Source of the DNA: Piezodorus guildinii
Taxonomy: Eukaryota; Arthropoda; Insecta; Hemiptera; Pentatomidae
Length of the DNA stretch: 64,000 nt
Reading direction: 5' to 3'
Assembly: GCA_023052935.1 (NCBI GenBank)
Contig: CM041298.1
Coordinates: 64,474,217-64,538,216, forward strand
Part shown: positions 1-11,242 of the stretch, piece after piece
Layout: each line of letters starts with the position of its first letter
How positions within the stretch are numbered: the first letter of the stretch is position 1
The notes under the pieces: model-generated
Told to the model about the DNA's origin: nothing
What the model saw: only the letters and a program-made list of their open reading frames with translations
Databases searched by the model: none
Translations under genes and position numbers: made by a program

Positions 1-254
1 ATTTTTTTTTATTTATGACTTATATTATAATAATTTATTTATGAAATGACTCCCGACTTTGCTACGGTACTAAATATTATTAAAGTAAGATAGCAACCTA
101 GCATAGTAACCTAAGCTAGCTAAGATTAGGGAAATCAACCTGCGGTTCTCGCTTGACGGTATAGAATTTTTATTTTATTTATTTTTTTAATGCTAGTACA
201 AGTCTGGGTACCTACAACAGATCTTAAGGGTTTCAAAAATGTTTCTAAAAATTC
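1..254. other. AT-rich leader, nothing recognised
   Basis: Low-complexity AT-rich DNA with poly(T) runs. No coding or repeat signal recognised. It abuts the broken 3' side of the LINE that follows. Confidence 0.5.
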
Positions 255-284
255 AAAAATCCTAGTTTTCTAGTTACTTTTTTG

Positions 285-1224
285 CCATAATGATCTGGCT
301 CGGCGTTTTGCACGGATGAAGTCTGCGAGGTGTTGAAGTAAATGGTTTTGCTGAGGAGTTATATTGGAGTGCTTAGGAGAGGAGGCAGTCCAGACAGCTT
401 GCTGAATGGCGGTAGTAAAGGAGTAGACGGAATCATCAAGGTAATCCGGGGTTTTGAGGGTCTCACTGAGGTCTATATTATTGGTCAGGATTTGGCGGAA
501 GAGGTTCCAGTTGACAGGGCCACGGATAAATGATGGCGGAATGGGTTTCGGAATAGGAGTTAGGGATACTTTAAGGATCAGTGGACTATGGTCAGAGGAT
601 AGTTCATCAAGGCGAGTTACGGAATAGTTCAGGGAGCCTAATCCGCTGTGGATGAAGAAGTCGATGATATCTGGATGACGGTTAGGATCTCTTGGCCAGT
701 AGGTAGGGGAGTCAGGAGTTAGGAGGTTAAAATGTCGGGAATTCAGAGCAGTCAGCAAATTTCTTCCACGATATTTGTGGTTCTAGAAACCCACTGCTGG
801 TGCTTGGCGTTCAGATCTCCACTCAGAATAAAATGATTTCCTAAGGAATCCAGGAAGGATGCGAATTCGGTGTTGGAAATGGAGTGTTTGGGAGGGCAAT
901 ATGCTGATGTAAGGGTTACCGGATAGGAAAAAGTCTTAATTACTATTGCTGTGGCTTGCTGGAAATCATAGGTAGGAAGTGGGAGTAAATGATGAGAGAG
1001 GGATTGGTGGACAATGATAGCAGAACCGGCATGAGCTTTACCGTCTGGGTGGTCTGTACGGTATGTGATGTATTGCGGTATTTTGAAAAACTCTTTAGTA
1101 GTTAGTCTTGTTTCAGTAATAAGTGCAACGTCAATTGTTTTTGTCTTGCAACAACGCTGTCAGTTCTTCAGTGTGATTTCTAACACCATTCGCATTCCAA
1201 AGAAGAATGGATTAGGAGTTAGGA
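285..1224 (-). pseudogene. LINE endonuclease domain (broken)
   Basis: Endonuclease/exonuclease/phosphatase domain that nicks target DNA for target-primed reverse transcription. Translation from about 1218 gives an LLWNANGVRNHTEEL start, then an ITETRL block, a SGDLNAKHQQW block near 790-830 and the terminal SSDHSPL block near 590-605, in the usual order. The domain is split: one frame covers 270-758 (162 codons) and the N-terminal half needs at least two frame changes, near 760 and 1140. The core residues N, E, D-N and D-H are all visible. Not functional as it stands. Confidence 0.85.
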
Positions 1225-1232
1225 GAAGTCAT

Positions 1233-1967
1233 TTAAGGATTTTTTAAGGTAGGGATTAGATTTGACACTAGATTTGTAAGGAGTGATATTAGCGGCATTA
1301 CGAGAGATTTGATTTCGGAGATGAAGGTAGTCATGAGACTGGTAAGTTCTGTGACATTTGATGGAGAAGGGATATGAGAAATTTGATGTTGAGGAGTTTT
1401 TTGAAGAATAGGTAAATTTTGCGGAATAGATTGTTGTGGAATGGATGGAGAATGCTGAGGTAAACGTTGTTTCGGCAGGGCCTCGGCTTCATTACTCTGG
1501 TCCTCACCTCCAAGTAAGTGGGCAAATGAGACATTGGAATCTACAAATTTAGATGGTTCTCTTCTAGATCTTGTTATTCTTGCTGTTTCTGGTTCTTGAG
1601 GTTTTTGAAATCTGGTCCTTAGATTTTTATATATTTGGCATCCCTTGTAGTTGGCTGGATGGTCCCTGAGGCAATGAGCATATACTGCGGGTGATGACTT
1701 CGGTTTAGTGCATTCTCCTGTCCTATGCTCTTCACCGCATTTCACACAGCGTGGTATATGGTGGCAATAAGATTTAGTATGGCCATATGCCTGACAATTA
1801 TGGAATTGGACTATATCCTTCTTCATATTGGGTTTCTCAACTCTTACACAGGTGTAGTACAATCGTTTAAGATCGTAGATTTTTTCGACTCCTGTCGATG
1901 GTTCTAGATTAACAAAAAACAGTGGAAGTTGAACTTTATCTTTCAAAACGTTGGTGACTTGGCGCAC
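1233..1967 (-). pseudogene. LINE ORF1 protein, zinc-knuckle part
   Basis: An open frame of 244 codons. It has a PRE_C2HC-type region followed by CCHC-type knuckles (NCQAYGHTKSYC, then RCVKCGEEHRTGEC, then a YAHCLRDHPANYKGC block), as in the gag-like ORF1 of jockey elements that binds element RNA. In the first and third knuckles the first Cys seems replaced (by Phe and Tyr), suggesting decay. The tail is Pro/Gln-rich and ends near the endonuclease start, giving the normal ORF1-ORF2 spacing. The start is internal to the real protein, whose N-terminus is in another frame upstream. Confidence 0.85.
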
Positions 1968-2235
1968 CTTTATATTCCATCTCTATCAGTTCTTCTTTAA
2001 TAACTTCAGTTGGTGTCGAGGGATGTAAGTTTCTTATTACAACCCTCAGTGCTCTCTCCTGGCGTAGATGATTAGTATGAAACTCGGCTTTGGATATTTC
2101 AGATATTTTACTACTTTCCTGTAGGTTTCAGAGCTATCCGGAGATATTTTAGTGTAATTAGTTCTATTCAGACATGAGTAGCTACCAGGGTTGGTTAATT
2201 TATTATGTTGTGCACAAAGAAGTTGAAAATTTTTA

Positions 2236-2529
2236 TTATTTTTGACAAATATTGGGGGAGGTGGTTGTTGATTTCATGTCTTCTTTTTCACTATGGAGGA
2301 TTTGAAATGGATTCGGTGTGAAAAAAGGAGATTCATCTGTCATCTCCTGTGATGATGGGCCAGGCTGGGGATTAAATTTCAAAGTGTTACTTAAAGGGTT
2401 CGCTTGTGTTGGTAATTTCTTATTGTTATCACGACGGGGTCTTTGTTTAGTGGGAGACGAATTTGAACCTGTTGATCTTGATCGTTTATTTGACGTTTTA
2501 GAAGACATCACTTGATGAAAATATCGCAT
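2236..2529 (-). pseudogene. LINE ORF1 protein, N-terminal part
   Basis: 97 codons starting MRYFHQVMSSKTSNKRSRS: a basic, Ser/Pro-rich leader typical of the disordered N-terminus of LINE ORF1. A second Met at residue 8 (MSSKTSNKRS) is an equally good start. It is in a different frame from the zinc-knuckle part; 1968-2235 between them is the degraded middle of ORF1. The element seems to begin just upstream, at a 16-bp homopolymer near 2537-2552. Confidence 0.65.
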
Positions 2530-2537
2530 TTCATATA

Positions 2538-4099
2538 AAAAAAAAAAAAAAAGAAGATAGTAATATAAGAATGTTAAAGGGAAACAAGTAATAAGAATAT
2601 ATTCCCAATACCAGCAATCAGCTGATATGAGGAAATATGGCTACCCTTAGTGTCAAGCCTATTGACTCTGCATTCACTGTTTGCGGTAAAAAGATAACTC
2701 TGCTTACCGAAATAATACTCCAAACCTTACTGCTGTTGATGTCCAAAAAGCTGGCAACTTTTACGAGACTGGAATCGATGAAAATTCTTTTGAAAAATCA
2801 AAAATCTCAGAGACGAAGTTAAGTGCGACTGTTACCATCTGGCGCATCAGCTGATCTTTTGATTTATAAAAATAGTGTTATTAGGTTTCCTTTAAAATGT
2901 TCTTGGCTGAAACAATGAATAAAAGTTGAGTGGAAAAAAAAAAAAAAAAAGTTCGCTTTAGTCAAACCTGCGTTCTCATGTCGTACGATAGCTAACGAAG
3001 TTCTCGACATTTTATTTAAAAATGGCTGATTTTTTAATATTTCATTATTTATTGAATACCGTTAATGTTGCGCCATGTCTAGAGGTTACTGCTTTGCATT
3101 CTCATTTTTCACGCACAAATCATATATTTTATAAGTACAATAACCTATAAAAAAAATAATGTAACCTATTACCTGTTATAAGTTGTCCATTATAATTCTG
3201 GTGAAAACTGGTAAAAATATACATAATTTTATTGAATGATTTAATCAGTTTTTGAAGTCTTTTGTGAATATTTCCAAGCTTATGATGGTTATCGCATACA
3301 CTGTAATAATAATATTTCTTCACAAATTGTAGAATAATGGTTCAGTATTTTTTTTTCTAAGACTAAAAACGTGGTTATTTTGCTGGGATATAATTAATAA
3401 GTGGTTCAAACAACGAGCGAGGTGTTAAAGATAAACATTGAGTTTGAAATTGATAGCTTAATATTTTTTTAATAAATAAACTAAATCTCAATGTTGATTT
3501 TTGGCATCGCAATTTCATGGAATTTTGAGCATTTATACTGAGAGTTAGGAACCCATTAATATTATCCCTCGAATACCTCTGAGCAAAAAAAAAAAAAAAA
3601 AAAAAATGTGTGGAACCATTATATAAAATTTAGTTCTTTAACAAAGTTCGTGATAAACATGTAACAACAGTTTAGGTTTCCAGGAAAAAAACAAACTAGA
3701 AAATCAATTTTCTCTACTTTTCTCTTTACCCCTCAGAAAACCCGAAAGGGAAACAATTTTTAACTCGAATGAATAACTGTTTATTGTGTTTTAACTTTCT
3801 TTTTTCAAATCCAGGCTTAGTGTATATTATTATTAATGTTTCGAAAACTTAATTATTTGCCTATACAAAGATGATACGCTGTTGTGAACCCAACCCCTAA
3901 CAGGCCTGACCGAACGTTATGAACGATCAATTTAAAAATAAATAATAATAATAAAGTCAGCTATCATAAAATAAATTTTGAAAACATTCATATTTCTCGT
4001 ACTAATAAGAAATATGCATCTAATTAATATTCTATTTATAGGTAAGTAAATGTAAAAAATCCGTCTCCCCACCTTAAACATTGATAAATGTTTTCCGTT
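2538..4099. other. AT-rich, no gene
   Basis: Poly(A) runs at 2537-2552, 2934-2950 and 3584-3606 suggest retroposed tails, but no bodies are recognised. Two copies of an ATCAGCTGAT word (about 2618 and 2846) bracket a slightly less AT-rich 230-bp block. Nothing else supported. Confidence 0.5.
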
Positions 4100-4345
4100 G
4101 TTAGCACTACTCGATAGAGAAATAAAAGTTCTTACAACATAGAAAAAGAATCATTGAAACCAGTTAAGAAATATATCAGACGCTTTTGAATTAGCAGTGG
4201 TGATAGGCCATTTTCCTTCGATTAATTTATAGCTTTCATATAACGTAATTATCTGTAAACAGCTATACAAAATGTTATACCATAATATATTTATTTAGAT
4301 ATAATAAACCACTGTGTAACAATTTGCAGCGTTTTTTGTTTATAG
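4100..4345 (+). repeat. Repeat Y copy 1 (diverged, unclassified)
   Basis: Shares an ordered set of words (AATCATTGAAA, TTAGCAGTGGTGATA, CATTTTCCTT, TTATACC-TAATAT, AATAAACCACTGTGTAACAATTTGCAGCG) with 22430-22680 in the same orientation and with 25890-26150 and 55920-56130 inverted. An old interspersed repeat of about 250 bp, too diverged to delimit exactly. Confidence 0.5.
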
Positions 4346-4490
4346 TGAAATTATTTAAAAAAAAAAATTTATCGATATTTACAACTATGTTTATAATAAA
4401 TACAATAATTAGATGGGCTAATTTACACTTATGGGCTTGGAAATGAAGAACTACCCACCCAGTGGTAGCACTATCGTGAAGCTATAATTT
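4346..4490 (-). mobile_element. LINE 3'-tail fragment
   Basis: Reads as a minus-strand poly(A)-adjacent 3' UTR. The block 'acaactatgtttataataaatacaat...gggctt...gtggtagcact' also occurs at the 3' ends of LINE fragments at 15546, 19376 and 29933, so all four belong to one jockey-type family. No coding sequence remains. Confidence 0.6.
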
Positions 4491-4510
4491 TAATTTTTTT
4501 TTTCTTTAAC

Positions 4511-5711
4511 ACCTTTTTTATCTCTTCATATTTTCATTCTCATCTGTTAGAGGCCATCTGACAATAAGAAAATGTGTTTCATAAAACATAAGCATCAGGA
4601 ACGCGAGTGCCCAGCTGTATCAACCGCTTCCGACGCACACACTGCAAAACCACCAATTTAGGTGGAAAAAGTGAAGTAAAAAATTTGGAATTTCTGAGTG
4701 CTTATTATTAGATAGTAAGACATTTAATAGTCATATTTCCCGACCAATAGTAATATTCCTCATCAATCCTTCTAGTCTTTAAATATTGCAAAAGAATTTT
4801 ACGATTTTTTTTTGGTTTTGGGTGATATATAAAGACAGATTCAAGACACTGCACTGTGAATCCAAAGTTTTACAATCTAAAATTTTAAGAGTTTCCAAAT
4901 GATTTAAAATGCAGCCATTAGCAGGTTTACGCCACTTCGAGCCGATAGTTAGATTTATTGTATATTTTTTTACCTTTGCTGAGACTGAGAAAAGGACTGA
5001 CTGAGCTTTTCTCCAAATTGTCATTTGTTATTTTCGAAAAAAAAAAGAATATTTGCTAATTGTTCACTTCCGAAATTAGGTTAATTCAAGACATCTGTAG
5101 GCCACCGCCTGGGTGAGTAAGTACGGAAAACATTGAATGTAAGGAAGTTTTAGATTTTAACAAATAAATTTGATTTTTGACCACTGTGCGCTCGCAGATC
5201 TTGTCGAAAAAATATTAGAATTTTTTCCGTCATCTGGGATCCCAAAGGTTAAATATGAACGAGTTTCAGATTTTTTCCATCTAAATTGGTCATATTTTCA
5301 ATGTGCGAAGCTTAAATTTAGCGGAGGAGCTCTCTCATCCACCTCTTCAGCCTTATTTTATAATGTTCATTTGTAAAATTGTTAAAGTTTTATTATTTAA
5401 GATCTGCCCCATGCCTTTCTTTTAACTAGCTTTTAATTAAGTGAAGCGCGTAAATGACCTTAGGACCTTTCTTCAAAAGAAGACCTTTCAAAAGAATGTC
5501 TTTTCTATAGAAACAGAAATATAACTTTCGGCTTTTCGGAAATATTTTCCTTAGTGCCTAAAAACAATTTACTGGAATTTCAAGTTTTAGGCTTCCAAAT
5601 TAGTCACAAATAATCATTTCTATTATTTATTAAAATGATAAATAATTTAAATGACATACAATGTTTCGAATGTAATGTATATATTGTAGAATATATATAT
5701 GAGGCATGTCT

Positions 5712-5746
<35 letters not shown>

Positions 5747-6045
5747 TGAATTAACTAAATTATAATATATCTCCGAGATTAAAAAAAAAAAAAAAAAATG
5801 TTCTATAAAACAAGGAAAAAAAAGAAAATATGTTTTAAGAAGAAGAATAATCCTGGAGGAGGAGCCAAATACGTCGCACTGTGAAAAATATAACCGATTA
5901 AGGCGGACAAAATTTGTCCATATTTAACATTTGGCGTTCCAGATTACGGAAAAAAATTTAAAACTAATTAATTTGTTGACACGATTGGCGAGCGCACAGT
6001 AGTCAAACATCAAATTTATTTGCTAAAATTAAAACTTCTCTACAT
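4511..6045 (-). repeat. Foldback element copy 1 (truncated)
   Basis: An arm of about 655 bp (4511-5165), then a core of about 850 bp, then only about 30 bp of the opposite arm before similarity stops near 6045. The arm repeats at 7611-8290 and, inverted, at about 9130-9796; the core matches the reverse complement of 8290-9125, so this copy lies opposite to copy 2. The outer end starts CACCTTTTTTATCTCTTC. No transposase frame: a non-autonomous long-TIR (foldback-like) element. No superfamily can be named. Confidence 0.75.
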
Positions 6046-6109
6046 TTTACGTTTGAAGTTACAGAATACGAAGAAGATAATACAAAAAATCTAATTAAGG
6101 CTCGGATTA

Positions 6110-6305
6110 ATTATATCCTTAGTTATGCCGTCCTTCGGAGGGGGCGTTAAAAGGTTGTCCTGAGCCTGTGCGATGTCAGTTACTCGTTAAAGATCCCTAT
6201 CCTAATAAAACCTGGATAAGCAAAATTTAGGACTCCCACAGTAGCATCGTCGGATCAGCCATAGTTGCATAAAAGTGACGTTAAACGAATAAACAAATAA
6301 ACATA
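6110..6305 (+). mobile_element. SINE-B 3' part
   Basis: Matches the 3' two thirds of the tRNA-headed SINE at 53388-53660 (words GCCGTCCTTCGG, GAGCCTGTGCGATGTCA, ACTCGTTAAAGATCCCTATCC, AAAACCTGGATA) and ends in the same AATAAACAAA tail. The tRNA-like head is missing. Confidence 0.75.
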
Positions 6306-6739
6306 TTGTTAGGTTATTTAATCTGAAACACATGTCTCCAAGTAGTGGACCATTTACCTTGATTGTGCTAGTCAAGTCGAATATGCTGACTTAATATTAT
6401 AATATATTTTATTTGAATATAAATGCAGTCTGAAATGTGAACGACAGCTATCATATTAATGACTATAATAAATCAACAAATACCAAAAAATTACAAGTAA
6501 TCCATATGCAATAATTTAGTGTGCGGTCAAACAAATGTTGACATTGCCAAATAATTGGGTGCACTTTTCCGGGTTTACTTAATTATGTATACCCTCTTTG
6601 AATGTATTTGCTTAATTTAACAAATCGACGGTCACTGCGGTTGGTTTGATGAACGCTGCTCAAATAATTCTTACGAATAACAGCTTTATTACAGTAGTTT
6701 ATTTTTTTAAATGGATTCTTATTGACTTATGTTAATTTA
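6306..6739. other. AT-rich, nothing recognised
   Basis: No coding, RNA or repeat signal seen. It ends where the large palindrome starts. Confidence 0.5.
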
Positions 6740-6959
6740 GGCCGCATTGATTATGTCATATGTTAATTACATATGACTTACTAAATATTTGTTAAAAATC
6801 ATCTCTCTTGATTAATAATCATTAATAAAATGTTTCTGGAAAGTATTTCTCTTGTAATAAAATTTACATAAATACGTAAACCGTTAGATTGTTGTAACTT
6901 ATATCCCTTGATTAATTGATTTGTGAACAAAATTACCTTTTTTTTGCGTTCGATTAAAC

Positions 6960-7102
6960 ACTATTACTTTCACTTACCTATATATGAAATATATAGTAAG
7001 GGAAAGTATTGTGATCTTGAAAATATTTGAATTCCAGTTTTCAACGGAAATACACGTTTTAGGGTCTCCTGAGTCCAAATGGCCAAGCCCCACTAAAAGT
7101 TC

Positions 7103-7141
<39 letters not shown>

Positions 7142-7606
7142 TATCTCCCGCTACAATTTACGTTACAGAGCCTTTTTCATCAAAATAAGCTCACCAGAAG
7201 AGCAACTTTATACTATGCATTTTGCACTTCTTTACGATTTTCTTAAAAACGGTTCTAACGATTTTGATTAAACCCGATATATTGGTGTAAAATTGAATGG
7301 TATTTAGGATCAGGTTCTATTCTGATTTAAATAGTTTGACAAGGCTTAAATGCTGATAATTTAAATTGTCTCTCCCTAAAGTACCTTTAATCTTGTAGAT
7401 ATTATAAAAATAACCATATCATCTTGTCATCATTGATAAAAAACAGGTAAATATAAGTTGAACGAATTCGATATCCAACTGGAGGAGAAAACTGAAAAAA
7501 ATATTTTTTTGTTAGAACAGTAATACAGACGTATAATATACCGTTGGAAAGCTAAAGATTTTAGAAAAAAATATTATTTTATGCACAAGCTTTATTATTT
7601 TATGCA
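6960..7606 (-). repeat. Repeat X (partial, left arm of palindrome)
   Basis: First copy met of a repeat of about 0.9 kb. One end reads GCGCGCAACACACGACTTTCACTTACC; the other reads TATATAGGTAAGTGAAAGT. Inside the second end lies a GT/AC microsatellite (here 7105-7140). Conserved inner words include ACGATTTTCTTAAAAACGG and TATACCGTTGGAAAGCTAAA. Strand is given relative to the GCGCGCAAC end as start. No coding potential; short inverted ends ACTTTCACTTACCT are shared by both termini. Class unknown. Confidence 0.75.
7105..7141 (+). repeat. (GT)n microsatellite inside repeat X
   Basis: About 18 GT units. The same site in other X copies has AC/GT runs of very different length (about 8 at 10275, more than 40 at 60300), so it is a hypervariable internal microsatellite. 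Confidence 0.9.
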
Positions 7607-7610
7607 CACC

Positions 7611-8554
7611 TTTTTTATCTCTTCATATTTTCATTCTCATCTGTTAGAGGCCATCTGACAATAAGAAAATGTGTTTCATAAAACATAAGCATCAGGAACG
7701 CGAGTGCCCAGCTGAATCAACCGCTTCCGACGCACACACTGCAAAACCACCAATTTAGGTGGAAAAAGTGAAGTAAAAAATTTGGAATTTCTGAGTGCTT
7801 ATTATTAGTTAGTAAGACATTTAATAGTCATATTTCCCGACCAATAGTAATATTCCTCATCAATCCTTCTAGTCTTTAAATATTGCAAAAGAATTTTACG
7901 ATTTTTTTTTGGTTTTGGGTGATATATAAAGACAGATTCAAGACACTGCACTGTGAATCCAAAGTTTTACAATCTAAAATTTTAAGAGTTTCCTATATGA
8001 TTTAAAATGCAGCCATTAGCAGGTTTACGCCACTTCGAGCGAGCCGATAGTTAGATTTATTGTATATTTTTTTACCTTTGCTGAGACTGAGAAAAGGACT
8101 GACTGAGCTTTTCTCCAAATTGTCATTTGTTATTTTCGAAAAAAAAAAAAAAAAAAAAAAAAAAGAATATTTGCTAATTGTTCACTTCCGAAATTAGGTT
8201 AATTCAAGACATCTGTAGGCCACCGCCTGGGTGAGTAAGTACGGAAAACATTGAATGTAAGGAAGTTTTAGATTTTAGCAAATAAATTTGATGTTTGACT
8301 ACTGTGCGCTCGCCAATCGTGTCAACAAATTAATTAGTTTTAAATTTTTTTCCGTAATCTGGAACGCCAAATGTTAAATATGGACAAATTTTGTCCGCCT
8401 TAATCGGTTATATTTTTCACAGTGCGACGTATTTGGCTCCTCCTCCAGGATTATTCTTCTTCTTAAAACATATTTTCTTTTTTTTCCTTGTTTTATAGAA
8501 CATTTTTTTTTTTTTTTTTTAATCTCGGAGATATATTATAATTTAGTTAATTCA

Positions 8555-8589
<35 letters not shown>

Positions 8590-9796
8590 AGACATGCCTC
8601 ATATATATATTCTACAATATATACATTACATTCGAAACATTGTATGTCATTTAAATTATTTATCATTTTAATAAATAATAGAAATGATTATTTGTGACTA
8701 ATTTGGAAGCCTAAAACTTGAAATTCCAGTAAATTGTTTTTAGGCACTAAGGAAAATATTTCCGAAAAGCCGAAAGTTATATTTCTGTTTCTATAGAAAA
8801 GACATTCTTTTGAAAGGTCTTCTTTTGAAGAAAGGTCCTAAGGTCATTTACGCGCTTCACTTAATTAAAAGCTAGTTAAAAGAAAGGCATGGGGCAGATC
8901 TTAAATAATAAAACTTTAGCAATTTTACAAATGAACATTACAAAAGAAGGCTGAAGAGGTGGATGAGAGAGCTCCTCCGCTAAATTTAAGCTTCGCACAT
9001 TGGAAAATATGACCAATTTAGATGGAAAAAATCTGAAACTCGTTCATATTTAACCTTTGGGATCCCAGATGACGGAAAAAATTCTAATATTTTTTCGACA
9101 AGATCTGCGAGCGCACAGTGGTCAAAAATCAAATTTATTTGCTAAAATCTAAAACTTCCTTACATTCAATGTTTTCCGTACTTACTCACCCAGGCGGTGG
9201 CCTACAGATGTCTTGAATTAACCTAATTTCGGAAGTGAACAATTAGCAAATATTCTTTTTTTTTTTCTTTTTTTTTTTTCGAAAATAACAAATGACAATT
9301 TGGAGAAAAGCTCAGTCAGTCCTTTTCTCAGTCTCAGCAAAGGTAAAAAAATATACAATAAATCTAACTATCGGCTCGAAGTGGCGTAAACCTGCTAATG
9401 GCTACATTTTAAATCATATAGGAAACTCTTAAAATTTTAGATTGTAAAACTTTGGATTCAGAGTGCAGTGTCTTGAATCTGTCTTTATATATCACCCAAA
9501 ACCAAAAAAAAATCGTAAAATTCTTTTGCAATATTTAAAGACTAGAAGGATTGATGAGGAATATTACTATTGGTCGGGAAATATGACTATTAAATGTCTT
9601 ACTATCTAATAATAAGCACTCAGAAATTCCAAATTTTTTACTTCACTTTTTCCACCTAAATTGGTGGTTTTGCAGTGTGTGCGTCGGAAGCGGTTGATAC
9701 AGCTGGGCACTCGCGTTCCTGATGCTTATGTTTTATGAAACACATTTTCTTATTGTCAGATGGCCTCTAACAGATGAGAATGAAAATATGAAGAGA
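7611..9796 (+). repeat. Foldback element copy 2 (complete)
   Basis: Complete copy with terminal inverted repeats of about 680 bp (7611-8290 and 9130-9796) and a core of about 840 bp. Its ends are fixed by the boundary of copy 1 at 4511. A 15-bp word (ATTATTTTATGCACA) is repeated just outside each end. No protein-coding frame. It sits in repeat X, and the third X copy at 10690 shows the matching site without the element. Confidence 0.75.
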
Positions 9797-9799
9797 TAA

Positions 9800-10435
9800 A
9801 AAAGGTGTGCATAAAATAATAAAGCTTGTGCATAAAATAATATTTTTTTCTAAAATCTTTAGCTTTCCAACGGTATATTATACGTCTGTATTACTGTTCT
9901 AACAAAAAAATATTTTTTTCAGTTTTCTCCTCCAGTTGGATATCGAATTCGTTCAACTTATATTTACCTGTTTTTTATCAATGATGACAAGATGATATGG
10001 TTATTTTTATAATATCTACAAGATTAAAGGTACTTTAGGGAGAGACAATTTAAATTATCAGTATTTAAGCCTTGTCAAACTATTTAAATCAGAATAGAAC
10101 CTGATCCTAAATACCATTCAATTTTACACCAATATATCGGGTTTAATCAAAATCGTTAGAACCGTTTTTAAGAAAATCGTAAAGAAGTGCAAAATGCATA
10201 GTATAAAGTTGCTCTTCTGGTGAGCTGATTTTGATGAAAAAGGCTCTGTAACGTAAATTGTAGCGGGAGATACCACACACACACACACAAAGAACTTTTA
10301 GTGGGGCTTGGCCATTTGGACTCAGGAGACCCTAAAACGTGTATTTCCGTTGAAAACTGGAATTCAAATATTTTCAAGATCACAATACTTTCCCTTACTA
10401 TATATTTCATATATAGGTAAGTGAAAGTAATAGTG
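9800..10435 (+). repeat. Repeat X (partial, right arm of palindrome)
   Basis: Exact mirror of 6960-7606, ending TATATAGGTAAGTGAAAGT near 10430. Its AC run (about 10275-10290) is shorter than in the left arm. Confidence 0.8.
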
Positions 10436-11242
10436 TTTAATCGAACGCAAAAAAAAAAGGTAATTTTGTTCACAAATCAATTAATCAAGGGATATAAGTT
10501 ACAACAATCTAACGGTTTACGTATTTATGTAAATTTTATTACAAGAGAAATACTTTCCAGAAACATTTTATTAATGATTATTAATCAAGAGAGATGATTT
10601 TTAACAAATATTTAGTAAGTCATATGTAATTAACATATGACATAATCAATGCGGCCTATTAGAGAGATTCTAGAAACGCGCTAACTGTGTGTGTGTGGTA
10701 TCTCCCGCTACAATTTACGTTACAGAGCCTTTTTCATCAAAATCAGCTCACCAGAAGAGCAACTTTATACTATGCATTTTGCACTTCTTTACGATTTTCT
10801 TAAAAACGGTTCTAACGATTTTGATTAAACCCGATATATTGGTGTAAAATTGAATGGTATTTAGGATCAGGTTCTATTCTGATTTAAATAGTTTGACAAG
10901 GCTTAAATGCTGATAATTTAAATTGTCTCTCCCTAAAGTACCTTTAATCTTGTAGATATTATAAAAATAACCATATCATCTTGTCATCATTGATAAAAAA
11001 CAGGTAAATATAAGTTGAACGAATTCGATATCCAACTGGAGGAGAAAACTGAAAAAAATATTTTTTTGTTAGAACAGTAATACAGACGTATAATATACCG
11101 TTGGAAAGCTAAAGATTTTAGAAAAAAATATTATTTTATGCACAAGCTTTAAAAATCTAATGTTGAAAGGCTATCTAATGAAAAATGATGAAAGGCCAAT
11201 AAAACTAACTGATTATTTTAGATAATAATGTAATAGATTTTT

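Larger units (their letters stand above)
255..2537 (-). mobile_element. Jockey-clade LINE, 5' part only (ORF1 + endonuclease)
   Basis: A non-LTR retrotransposon read right to left. It has an ORF1 start region (2236-2529), an ORF1 zinc-knuckle part (1233-1967) and an apurinic-like endonuclease (about 285-1224). The reverse transcriptase that should follow is absent: the frame stops just after the endonuclease linker (residues ARSLWQKSN) and enters unrelated AT-rich DNA. LINE copies normally lose their 5' end, so a copy keeping the 5' end and missing the 3' end was probably cut by a later deletion or rearrangement. Several frameshifts show it is dead. The clade assignment rests on the ORF1 zinc-finger pattern and endonuclease motifs. 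Confidence 0.85.
6740..10656. repeat. 3.9 kb near-perfect palindrome
   Basis: The left end GGCCGCATTGATTATGTCAT (6740) is mirrored as ATAATCAATGCGGCC ending at 10656. From there to about 8290/9130 the arms read as reverse complements of each other almost without change, apart from homopolymer and GT-run lengths. In order the left arm holds a unique flank (6740-6960), the right-end half of repeat X (6960-7606) and one foldback-element arm; the symmetry centre is near 8698. The central 840 bp is a more diverged inverted repeat. Possible causes: replication template switching, recombination between inverted repeats, or a long-read assembly artefact. Confidence 0.85.

Noticed and set aside
6984..7271. 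95-codon frame, mirrored at 10168-10473
   Set aside because: It lies in repeat X, runs through the GT microsatellite (a Cys-Val run) and appears in other X copies only with stops. It is repeat DNA, not a gene.
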